In this document: piece by piece, positions 7,619-14,316 of the stretch
Layout: the number at the start of each line of letters is the position of its first letter
How positions within the stretch are numbered: position 1 is the first letter of the stretch
Source: JBAPUB01 sp049282455
GTDB taxonomy: Bacteria > Actinomycetota > Actinomycetes > JAHEKZ01
DNA: 23,930 nt
Direction of reading: 5' to 3'
Assembly (NCBI GenBank): GCA_049282455.1
Contig: JBAPUB010000010.1
Span: 1 to 23,930 of the forward strand
Notes under the pieces: generated by a model
The model's input: only the letters and a program-made list of their open reading frames with translations
What the model was told of the DNA's origin: nothing
Database searches by the model: none
Position numbers and translations under genes: made by a program

Positions 7619-9317
7619 CGGACTCCTCCTCGGTGGTGGCATCGTCGGCGGTCAGGTACATCACCAGGCGCACCGTGTGTCGGCCGTCCGCGGTGGACTG
7701 GTCCACCTCGTCGACCATGTTCTCGATCAAGAACAGGCCCCAACCGCGGGGCGTCTGCAGTCCGGCCAGCTTCAGGTCGATGTCCGGGTGCGTGGGGCCG
7801 ACATCCCCGACCTGACCGCTGTGGTCGGTCACCGTGACGGCGATCTGGGAGCCCTCGTCGCGCACGACGATGTCCACCGCGAGCTCCGGACGGTTCTTGT
7901 TCCCGTGCTCGATGGCGTTCATCGTGGCCTCGGCCACTGCGGTCTTCAGTCGTTCCCGTTGGTCGTCGGTCAGGTCGTATCCGCCGACCGCGTCGGCCAC
8001 CCTCGCCAGCGCCTCCCGTTCGTTCCCCGGTTCGCTGGCGAGGCTGAACGCGGCGATCACGCCAGGAGCCAACGAACCGTGGGCCGCCCCTTCGGTTCGG
8101 CGAAGTCCGACCAAGGTGATGTCGTCCTCCTGCTCGACTTCTGGGCCGGTGAACGCCGCGAGCTCCGAGATGCACAGGTCGGTGAGCTCGTCCCCTGCGC
8201 GAGCCCTCGCGACCAGTGCTTCGGTACGCCCGAAGCCGAACATCTCGCCGGCAGCGTTGTGCTGCTCGGTCAGGCCGTCGCTGTAGAGCAGAAGCTGCTC
8301 ACCTGGAGCAATGACGGCGCTGCTCTGCTCGTAGGTCATGCCCGGCATCAGTCCGAGCGGCATACCAGTGGCATGCAGCTCGCGGACCGTGCCGTCGGCT
8401 CCTCTGACGTACGGGAGGTTGTGTCCAGCGTTTGCGAACTCGACGGCACCGGTGGGGGGGTCGAGAACCATCGCCAGGCAGGTCACAAACATGTGGGCCG
8501 GGATGTCCTCGCACAACAGTTCGTTGACCCGCTCGAGGACGGCGCTCGGCGATGCGAGTCGCGGGCCGGTCTCGCGGAGCAGGGCATGGGTGCTGGCCAT
8601 CACGAGCGCGGCAGGCACGCCCTTGTCGGTGACGTCGCCGGTGACGACCATCACCCGACCGTCCGTCATCGGGATGAAGTCGTAGAAGTCACCGCCAACC
8701 GTACGGGCGGGACGGTAGAACGCCGCGATGTTCCAGGTCGGGAGGTCCGGGAGAGCCTTGGGCAGGAACTGCTGCTGGATCAGCTGCGCGATCTTGAGCT
8801 CCTGCTCGTAGCGTTCGCGCGATCGCGCCTCGGCCTCCTGCTCCCGGACGAGCTGGCCGAGCCGAAGCGCTGGCGCCGCGTACCGCGCCAGCGACTCGAG
8901 GAGCTGGCGGTCGTCCTTGGAGTAGTCGCGTTCGGACAGTCGTGGCCCCAGCTGTAGCAGACCGACCAGCTCCCCTGACGTGACCAAGGGGACCACCATG
9001 ACGACGCCGGCCTCCCGCATGGCGTCGAGCGCAGGCGACTCGATGGCCAGGGTCCGGATGTCCACCACGCCTGGCGTGGTGTGGAAGTAGCCCAGGATGG
9101 GGTCGTTCGGGGCGATGTCGATCTCCGGGCCAGGGGTGGGCACGGGCGTGGGCTCTGGCGCGTCGTCGGAGCTTCGGCGGCGAAGGCGTCCGCCCCGGCG
9201 CCGTCCGGGCGTGGCCTGGGCAGCTACAGCGTCGTTGGGGGCCGGCTCGACGTCGGGTGTCCCGTCACTGTCGAGCACCGAGGCGGTCTCCCGCTCGACT
9301 CCGGTCGAAGTGCCCAT
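7605..9317 (-). CDS. SpoIIE/RsbU-type PP2C phosphatase fused to an RsbW-type HATPase
   Basis: A 570-aa soluble regulator. Residues 1-65 are low-complexity and rich in Arg, Pro and acidic residues. Residues about 68-155 look like a short GAF-like domain (VVMVVPLVTSGELVGLLQLG). A charged helix (155-185) leads to the PP2C/SpoIIE domain (about 190-405): FLPKALP, GGDFYDF (208-213 region), GDVTDKG (227-233), FANAGHN and LYSDGLTE, with the metal-binding Asp residues in place. A GHKL ATPase follows (about 420-560): N-box EATMNAIEHGN, VTDHSG and GWGLFLIENM. The fusion thus holds both the phosphatase and kinase halves of a partner switch whose likely substrates are the two STAS proteins encoded next. 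ATG 9317 is chosen for its strong ribosome site; an upstream ATG at 9410 would add 31 residues. Confidence 0.93.
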   Translation of the reverse strand: MGTSTGVERETASVLDSDGTPDVEPAPNDAVAAQATPGRRRGGRLRRRSSDDAPEPTPVPTPGPEIDIAPNDPILGYFHTTPGVVDIRTLAIESPALDAMREAGVVMVVPLVTSGELVGLLQLGPRLSERDYSKDDRQLLESLARYAAPALRLGQLVREQEAEARSRERYEQELKIAQLIQQQFLPKALPDLPTWNIAAFYRPARTVGGDFYDFIPMTDGRVMVVTGDVTDKGVPAALVMASTHALLRETGPRLASPSAVLERVNELLCEDIPAHMFVTCLAMVLDPPTGAVEFANAGHNLPYVRGADGTVRELHATGMPLGLMPGMTYEQSSAVIAPGEQLLLYSDGLTEQHNAAGEMFGFGRTEALVARARAGDELTDLCISELAAFTGPEVEQEDDITLVGLRRTEGAAHGSLAPGVIAAFSLASEPGNEREALARVADAVGGYDLTDDQRERLKTAVAEATMNAIEHGNKNRPELAVDIVVRDEGSQIAVTVTDHSGQVGDVGPTHPDIDLKLAGLQTPRGWGLFLIENMVDEVDQSTADGRHTVRLVMYLTADDATTEEESDVDV

Positions 9318-9321
9318 GTCG

Positions 9322-9330
9322 CCTCCTCCT
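9322..9330 (-). promoter_or_regulatory. Strong ribosome binding site deciding the phosphatase start
   Basis: Minus strand reads AGGAGGAGG, 4 nt before ATG 9317. The alternative ATG at 9410 has no comparable site, so the shorter protein is preferred. Confidence 0.75.
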
Positions 9331-9514
9331 GGTGGGGCAGGTGCTCGCTGGATCTCGGGTCCACCGGCGTCGGGCGTGTCGGTGTCTGGCGATCCGTGCG
9401 CTTCGATCATCTGGGGTCCCCGTTCCGGGATCGTTACGAAGTCAGCTCGGTTTCGAAGTTCGTGGACGGTACTTTTCCACCGAACCGGGGTGCCGGCAGG
9501 CGGTTGACGGGATC

Positions 9515-9522
9515 GGAGGAGG
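9515..9522 (+). promoter_or_regulatory. Shine-Dalgarno for the BTAD regulator
   Basis: GGAGGAGG with 11 nt to GTG 9534. It overlaps the GTG at 9522, which rules that one out as a normal start. The spacing is slightly long for 9534 and far too long for 9546. Confidence 0.55.
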
Positions 9523-9569
9523 TGGCCCCAGACGTGACCCCAGAGGTGACCCCAGAGGTGACGCACGCG
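9522..9569 (+). repeat. Four 12-bp tandem units, each beginning with GTG, at the regulator start
   Basis: Consensus unit GTGACCCCAGAG. Units 2 and 3 are identical, unit 1 has two differences and unit 4 is degenerate. Each unit encodes V-(T/A)-x-x (VAPD, VTPE, VTPE, VTHA) in the frame of the BTAD protein, so a gain or loss of units keeps the frame but shifts the distance from the ribosome site. Confidence 0.85.
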
Positions 9570-12356
9570 AAGGACCGGGTGCAGCTGACCCTGTTCGGCC
9601 CCCCTCGGGTCGAGCGTGGGGGACAGCGCCTCACGTTCGACACGCGCAAGGCGGTTGCGCTGGTGGCCTACCTTGCGATCACGGGACAGCCGCACCGCCG
9701 TGACGTCCTGGCCGCCCTGCTCTGGCCGGACTCGGACCAGACCAAGGCCCGAGGTGCCCTGCGACGCACGTTGTCCGTCGCAGGAGCCATCGGTCCCGGG
9801 CTCGTCGTCGCCCGCGAAGAGGTGCGCCTGGACGCCGACCTGGTCGACTGCGACGTCACCGGCTTCGAACGCCTGCTGGCCGACGCCGACCAGGGCGGGC
9901 GGCGCCGCGCCGTCGAGCTTGCCTCCGACGAGTTCATGGCGGGCTTCAGCCTGCGGGACAGCCCGGGGTTCGATGACTGGCAGGCGGCGACAGCGGAGCG
10001 GCTGCGTGACCGGTCGGTCACCACGTTGGCTGCCCTGGTCGACGCGGACGTCGCCGACGGCCGTCTCCACGACGCCCTGGATCTCGCCCGGCGATGGCTG
10101 GTCGTGGATCCCATGAGTGAAGCGGCGCACGTGCAGCTGATGAGACTGTTGACCTGGACTGGTCAACGCCCCTTGGCACTTCGGCAGTACCGAACGTTGG
10201 TGCGCATGCTCGACCGCGAGCTTGGCGTCGCACCGCTGCCGGAGACCATGGCGTTGTACGACCAGATCCGCAGCAACCGGCTCACCGTCCCTGCCGGTGC
10301 ACCGGCAAGGGGCAGACGCCGACGGCGACCGGCGCCCGACGAACCCGGACGTGCAGTTGCGCCCAGGGCCTCCGCCTCCATCTGCGTCGGGCGCGAGCCT
10401 GAGCGGGCTCGCCTTCGCCAGGCTTGGCAGGACTCGTCGCGGGCGGCCGGTCTGGTGGGTGTCGTGGCGCAGCCGGGTTTCGGGCGCACGACGTTGGTTG
10501 GCGACCTGGTCTCGGAGGTCGCCCTCAGCGGAGGACGCACGGCGGTCGTCCGAGCACACGAGGGGGAGAGCCGGCTGGCCATGGCGGCCGGACGTGACCT
10601 CGTCCGGGCGTTGGCGCGCGACGGCACCGCCACCCGCCCCCTGGACGCCGAGCTCATCGACGAGCTCGGGCGCCTCGACCCGTCGATGGCCGGTGGGTCC
10701 GAGCCGCCGCCCGCACTGGCATCGCCTGGGGCGCAGATGCGCCTGTTCGACGCCGTCCGCGAGCTGGTGGCCTCCACCTTGGTCGGAAGGCCCGCTGGAC
10801 TGCTTGTTGTCGAGGACGCGCACTGGCTCGACCCGACGTCTGCGGATCTTCTGGCGTACCTGGTCCGGCGTCGTCCCCAAGAAGGCCTGCTCGTGGTCGC
10901 GACCTGGTTACCAGGTGTGGGCTCGACGACCCTTCCGTCGGCGGTTCTGGACGTCGGGGAGGTGCTGGCGCTCGACGGTCTGTCACCCCAGGGCGTCGCC
11001 GAACTGCTGTCCGCCGCCGGTGTCGAGGACCTGGTGCCTGATGACGTTCATCGGCGAACGCGCGGAGTTCCGCGTCTGGTCGTCGAGTACGCGGACGCCG
11101 CACGTGCGGGCACCGACGCGGGTGGGCCGATCCGGGACCTGGTCCGGACCCGGCTCGAGTCGGCGTCCGGAACCGCCCGTCAGCTGTTGGGTGCGGCCGC
11201 CGTGCTCGGTACGGTCGCTGACCCTGAGCTACTGCGCGCGACGGCGGGCCGCGACGAGACAGAGACGGTTGACGCCCTCGAGGAAGCCGTGTCCCGGGGA
11301 CTGCTCGTGGAGGATGTCGAACGTGGGGGCTACGACTTCCCGCACGAGATGCTGCGCCACGTGGTCAGCGAGCACACGAGCCTGGCCCGTCAGCAGCTGC
11401 TTCATGGTCGGGCTGCTGACTTGCTGATGCGTCGTCACGCTGCGGCTCCGGCGCAGTGGCCGGCGGCCGGGGTCGCGCGCCATCTCGGTGCGGCAGGGCG
11501 CTCCGACGAGGCGGCCGCGTGGTACTGGACCGCCGCCGCCGAGTCACGTGCCCTGTACGCACACCGGGAGGAGCTCGACCAGCTGCGGTCCGCTCAGGCG
11601 GCAGGCTTCAGCGTCACCTTGGTCCATCAGGCCGTCGGTGATGCACTCACCCGACTCGGCCGGTACCGAGACGCCATGGTGGCCTACGAGCAGGCAGCGG
11701 CGACGACCGATGACGAACCGGAGCTGGCCGAGATCGAGCACAAGCTGGCGATCGTTCACGACCGGCTGGGGGAGTGGGCGATCGCGCAGGCGCACCTCGA
11801 GAGCGCGGCCGAGCTGCTGGAGTCGACCGACCTGTTGGCCGTGCGTGCACGCGTCGGCGCAGATCTCGCGTTGGTGCTGCACCGGCGCGGCCACGGTGAC
11901 CAGGCGAAGATCTACGCCGAGCAGTCGGTCATGTGGGCCGAGGACAGCCGCGACTCGTTGGCCTTGGCCCAGGTGCACAACGTGCTCGGGGTCCTGGCGA
12001 CGGGTCGCGGCGAGATCCCCGAAGCACTCACGCATCTCGAGCTGAGCGGATCGCAGGCAGCCATGCTCGATGATCTCGGCCCAGCTGTGGCTGCGGCGAA
12101 CAACGTGTCGCGTGTCTACGCGGTGGCGGGGCGGACCGACGACGCGTTGGACGCCGCGAGACGGGCCCTCGAGCTCGGCGAGCGGCACGGCGACCGGCAC
12201 CGCGTCGCGGCGCTGCACGCAAACCTCGCCGACCTGCTGCACCAGGGGGGACGCGACGACGAGGCCAAGGAACACGCACGCGCGTCGGCGCAGGCCTTCG
12301 CCGACGTCGACGAGGCGGTGGTTCGACCTCAGGTCTGGACGCTGGTCGAGTGGTGA
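9534..12356 (+). CDS. BTAD/AAA/TPR transcriptional regulator with degenerate P-loop
   Basis: A protein of about 940 aa from GTG 9534; the start is uncertain within the GTG repeat. Residues about 14-85 form an OmpR-like winged-helix domain (VQLTLFGPPRV, DTRKAVALVAYLA, LLWPDSD, ARGALRRTLS). Residues about 95-240 form a bacterial transcriptional activation domain (DEFMAGFSLRDSPGFDDWQ, GRLHDALDLARRWLVVDP, ALRQYRTLVRMLDRELGV). An AAA-type ATPase starts at CVGREPERARLRQ; its Walker A segment reads AQPGFGRTT (312-320), with Arg318 instead of Lys, while Walker B (LLVVEDAHWLD, E427-D428) is intact. The C-terminal 250 residues are TPR-like helical repeats with no terminal LuxR helix-turn-helix. The gene is divergent from the phosphatase operon and convergent with the ABC ATPase gene (13-nt gap). 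Targets unknown; it could control either neighbour. Confidence 0.9.
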   Translation: MTPEVTPEVTHAKDRVQLTLFGPPRVERGGQRLTFDTRKAVALVAYLAITGQPHRRDVLAALLWPDSDQTKARGALRRTLSVAGAIGPGLVVAREEVRLDADLVDCDVTGFERLLADADQGGRRRAVELASDEFMAGFSLRDSPGFDDWQAATAERLRDRSVTTLAALVDADVADGRLHDALDLARRWLVVDPMSEAAHVQLMRLLTWTGQRPLALRQYRTLVRMLDRELGVAPLPETMALYDQIRSNRLTVPAGAPARGRRRRRPAPDEPGRAVAPRASASICVGREPERARLRQAWQDSSRAAGLVGVVAQPGFGRTTLVGDLVSEVALSGGRTAVVRAHEGESRLAMAAGRDLVRALARDGTATRPLDAELIDELGRLDPSMAGGSEPPPALASPGAQMRLFDAVRELVASTLVGRPAGLLVVEDAHWLDPTSADLLAYLVRRRPQEGLLVVATWLPGVGSTTLPSAVLDVGEVLALDGLSPQGVAELLSAAGVEDLVPDDVHRRTRGVPRLVVEYADAARAGTDAGGPIRDLVRTRLESASGTARQLLGAAAVLGTVADPELLRATAGRDETETVDALEEAVSRGLLVEDVERGGYDFPHEMLRHVVSEHTSLARQQLLHGRAADLLMRRHAAAPAQWPAAGVARHLGAAGRSDEAAAWYWTAAAESRALYAHREELDQLRSAQAAGFSVTLVHQAVGDALTRLGRYRDAMVAYEQAAATTDDEPELAEIEHKLAIVHDRLGEWAIAQAHLESAAELLESTDLLAVRARVGADLALVLHRRGHGDQAKIYAEQSVMWAEDSRDSLALAQVHNVLGVLATGRGEIPEALTHLELSGSQAAMLDDLGPAVAAANNVSRVYAVAGRTDDALDAARRALELGERHGDRHRVAALHANLADLLHQGGRDDEAKEHARASAQAFADVDEAVVRPQVWTLVEW

Positions 12357-12369
12357 GAGTCCGGACCAG

Positions 12370-13551
12370 TCACGCCCCGTGAGGACGGATGGCCAGCCCG
12401 CTGGCCTGGTCGAACAGGTGGAGCCTCGTTGCATCGACGGTGAGCCGGGCGCGATCCCCGGGACGCAGTCGCGTCCGCTCGTCGAGGGTGGCGGAGAAGA
12501 CCTCGTCCGACGTCATGCTGGTCGGCGCCGGTAACGCGGTATCACCCATGCCCGGCCCGCCCGACTCTGACTTGACCGGCGCAAGTCGGAAGAGCACGTT
12601 GGCCTCGGTCCCCAGTCCCTCCACGACGTCGACGACGACCTCGAGCGTGGGGCGCCCGTCGGACTCGCCGGCCCCATGCTCGGCAAGGTCGGTCGGCCTG
12701 ACGCCCACGATGACCTGAGAACCGACGTAGGTCGACAGGTCTGAGTCCTCCGGGGCGGGAAGCGCCTGACCGGCGACGACGAGCCGGAAGTGGCCGCCCT
12801 CACGTTCGACGGTGGCCTGACTGAGGTTCATCGACGGCGAGCCCATGAACGACGCCACGAACACGTTCACCGGGCGGTGGAACAGGGCGTGAGGTGTGTC
12901 GAGCTGCTGGAGGACTCCATCGCGAAGCACCGCGACCCGGTCCCCGAGGGTCATCGCCTCGATCTGGTCATGCGTCACGTACAGGGTGGTCGTGCCCAGA
13001 CGGGTGTGCAGCCGGTTGAGCTCGGCGCGCATCTGCACGCGCAGCTTCGCGTCGAGGTTCGACAACGGCTCGTCCATCAGCATGGCCAAAGGCTCTCGGA
13101 CCATTGCGCGTCCCATCGCGACCCGCTGCCGCTGTCCGCCGGAGAGCTGGCCGGGCTTGCGGTCCATGAGGCCGTCGAGGGCGAGCAGCTCGGCAACCTC
13201 GGCGACGCGTCGCTCGGCGTCATCCTTGGGGTGCTTACGCAGGCTCAGCCCGAACCCGATGTTCTGGGCCACCGTCATGTGCGGGTACAGGGCGTAGTTC
13301 TGGAAGACCATGGCGATGTCACGGTCCTTGGGCGCGAGGTCGGTGACGTCGTGGTCGCCGATCCAGACCTCGCCCGCCGTGACGTCCTCGAGGCCCGCGA
13401 CGATCCGCAGCAACGTCGACTTGCCGCAGCCCGATGGCCCGACCAGGACGACGAACTCGCCGTCGGCGACCTCCAACGACACATCGTTGACCGCCGGTGC
13501 CACGGAAGGGTCGAACACCTTGGTGACCCCGTCCAAACGGATCTGTGCCAT
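12370..13551 (-). CDS. Sugar ABC transporter ATP-binding protein (UgpC/MsmK/MsiK type)
   Basis: A 393-aa ATPase. Walker A GPSGCGKST (K44), Q-loop FQNYALYPHMTV, signature LSGGQRQRVAMGRA (136-149), Walker B LAMLMDEP (D160-E161), D-loop SNLDAK and switch His194 in YVTHDQIEAM are all intact. The C-terminal 150 residues form the OB/TOBE region usual in carbohydrate-import (CUT1) ATPases. Within it there is a poorly conserved insert (KSESGGPGMGDTALPAPTS). It begins 3 nt after the stop of the deacetylase gene. The rightward operon encodes a binding protein and two permeases but no ATPase, so this subunit most likely energises that importer; it may also serve other sugar importers, as MsiK does. Confidence 0.93.
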   Translation of the reverse strand: MAQIRLDGVTKVFDPSVAPAVNDVSLEVADGEFVVLVGPSGCGKSTLLRIVAGLEDVTAGEVWIGDHDVTDLAPKDRDIAMVFQNYALYPHMTVAQNIGFGLSLRKHPKDDAERRVAEVAELLALDGLMDRKPGQLSGGQRQRVAMGRAMVREPLAMLMDEPLSNLDAKLRVQMRAELNRLHTRLGTTTLYVTHDQIEAMTLGDRVAVLRDGVLQQLDTPHALFHRPVNVFVASFMGSPSMNLSQATVEREGGHFRLVVAGQALPAPEDSDLSTYVGSQVIVGVRPTDLAEHGAGESDGRPTLEVVVDVVEGLGTEANVLFRLAPVKSESGGPGMGDTALPAPTSMTSDEVFSATLDERTRLRPGDRARLTVDATRLHLFDQASGLAIRPHGA

Positions 13552-13554
13552 CGC

Positions 13555-14202
13555 CTAGGCCTCGTCTCGCGTTGGCAGTTCCTGGAGCGAGTCGACACCG
13601 ACCAGCTCGTAGCCTCGGGCGGTGAGCTCGGCGATCAGCGTGGGCAACGCGGCGGCCGTGACCGAGGGCCAGGAGTGAAGCAGCACCACCGCCGAGTCTC
13701 CCTTCCGAACGACGTCGTCGAGTACGGATGCTGTCAGTTGGTCCACGGTCTTGTCCTCGAGCCAGTCCTGCGGCTCGACATTCCAGTGCACGTTGCGGTA
13801 GCCGCACTCGTCGAGCAGCCCCAGCACCCGCGGATCGTCGTGCCCGGCGCCGAAGGGGCACCGAAACCACGGCCGCGGCGAGACGCCGGTCACCTGTGCC
13901 AAGGCGGACGAGGCAGCCTCGACGTCTCGCCTGACACCGTCATCGGTGAGGGACACGAGGGGTGCATGGTGGTGGCTGTGGCAGCCGAGCAGATGCCCCT
14001 CGTCGACCACGCGGCGGGCCGTGTCCGGCTCCGACCGAGCCCACCGCCCCTGGACGAAGAACGTCGCTCGGGCGCCCGCAGCCTGGAGGGCGTCCAGCAT
14101 GCGCCCGGGGTTCGCGGGGTCGTGGCGGGCCCGTGACGGGTGTTCCATGTCGAAGGTCAGGGCGACTCGCCCGGCGTTGGGGCGTCTCGCGTCCTGGCCC
14201 AT
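13555..14202 (-). CDS. NodB-type polysaccharide/oligosaccharide deacetylase, no signal peptide
   Basis: A 215-aa protein with a carbohydrate esterase 4 (NodB) fold; ATG 14202 follows AAGGAG. Motif 1 reads LTFDMEHP: Asp18 (catalytic base position) is kept, but the second Asp of the usual TFDDG is Met19, followed by Glu20. Motif 2 HSHHH (75-79) gives the H-x3-H metal pair, motif 3 is RCPFG (114-118), motif 4 contains DW (146-147) and motif 5 is LLHSWP (His176). The family removes N-acetyl groups from chitin, chitooligosaccharides or peptidoglycan. The N-terminus is polar with no signal peptide or anchor, so it should act in the cytoplasm. It heads an operon with the ABC ATPase and is divergent from the sugar operon, which suggests action on the imported sugar. 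Confidence 0.88.
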   Translation of the reverse strand: MGQDARRPNAGRVALTFDMEHPSRARHDPANPGRMLDALQAAGARATFFVQGRWARSEPDTARRVVDEGHLLGCHSHHHAPLVSLTDDGVRRDVEAASSALAQVTGVSPRPWFRCPFGAGHDDPRVLGLLDECGYRNVHWNVEPQDWLEDKTVDQLTASVLDDVVRKGDSAVVLLHSWPSVTAAALPTLIAELTARGYELVGVDSLQELPTRDEA

Positions 14203-14228
14203 GGCAGCTCCTTGGCGGGTCGGCGTCC

Positions 14229-14257
14229 TTGACCGAGGTCGAAGGGGTCACTAACGT
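14229..14257 (+). promoter_or_regulatory. Possible -35/-10 promoter of the ROK operon
   Basis: TTGACC at 14229-14234 and TAACGT at 14252-14257 with 17-nt spacing. Predicted transcription start is about 14264, just before the palindrome. By-eye match only. Confidence 0.4.
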
Positions 14258-14259
14258 CG

Positions 14260-14265
14260 ATCATA
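14260..14265 (-). promoter_or_regulatory. Possible -10 element of the deacetylase/ATPase operon
   Basis: Minus strand reads TATGAT, close to the TATAAT consensus. A -35 would fall inside the palindrome at 14269..14287, where no strong match exists. Confidence 0.35.
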
Positions 14266-14268
14266 TTA

Positions 14269-14287
14269 GTTAGGAAACTTTACAAAC
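14269..14287. promoter_or_regulatory. 19-bp imperfect palindrome, putative ROK operator
   Basis: GTTAGGAAACTTTACAAAC: two 9-bp arms around a central C, with 7 of 9 positions symmetric. It is the most AT-rich part of the divergent region, lies 30 bp before the ROK start codon, and is placed to cover the start of the rightward transcript and the -35 region of the leftward one. ROK repressors bind AT-rich palindromes near their own genes, so it is the best operator candidate. Confidence 0.55.
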
Positions 14288-14316
14288 GAAAGCACCCAGG
14301 GCGAGGAGGGGGTTCG

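Larger units (their letters stand above)
9318..9533. other. Divergent intergenic region between the phosphatase operon and the BTAD regulator
   Basis: 216 bp separate two divergent starts, so promoters for both the leftward operon and the rightward regulator should lie here. The most AT-rich stretch is 9431..9480 and contains TTCGAA. I found no -35/-10 pair at proper spacing that I would defend on either strand. The frame of the phosphatase stays open to an alternative ATG at 9410, so part of this region may be coding. Confidence 0.5.

Noticed and set aside
9081..9533. Open frame continuing upstream of the BTAD regulator to 9081, which would give a protein of over 1,000 residues.
   Set aside because: This part is antisense to the well-supported phosphatase N-terminus, has no domain-like sequence and lacks a ribosome site at its start. 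The regulator more likely begins in the GTG repeat.
9318..10880. Minus-strand frame extending the phosphatase upstream over the BTAD gene.
   Set aside because: It is antisense to a convincing BTAD/AAA gene and of low complexity. The AGGAGGAGG before ATG 9317 fixes the start.
12343..12377. CTGGTC...GACCAG inverted repeat at the convergent gene ends, considered as a bidirectional terminator.
   Set aside because: The arms are only 6 bp with a 16-nt loop and no T-run. Too weak to call.
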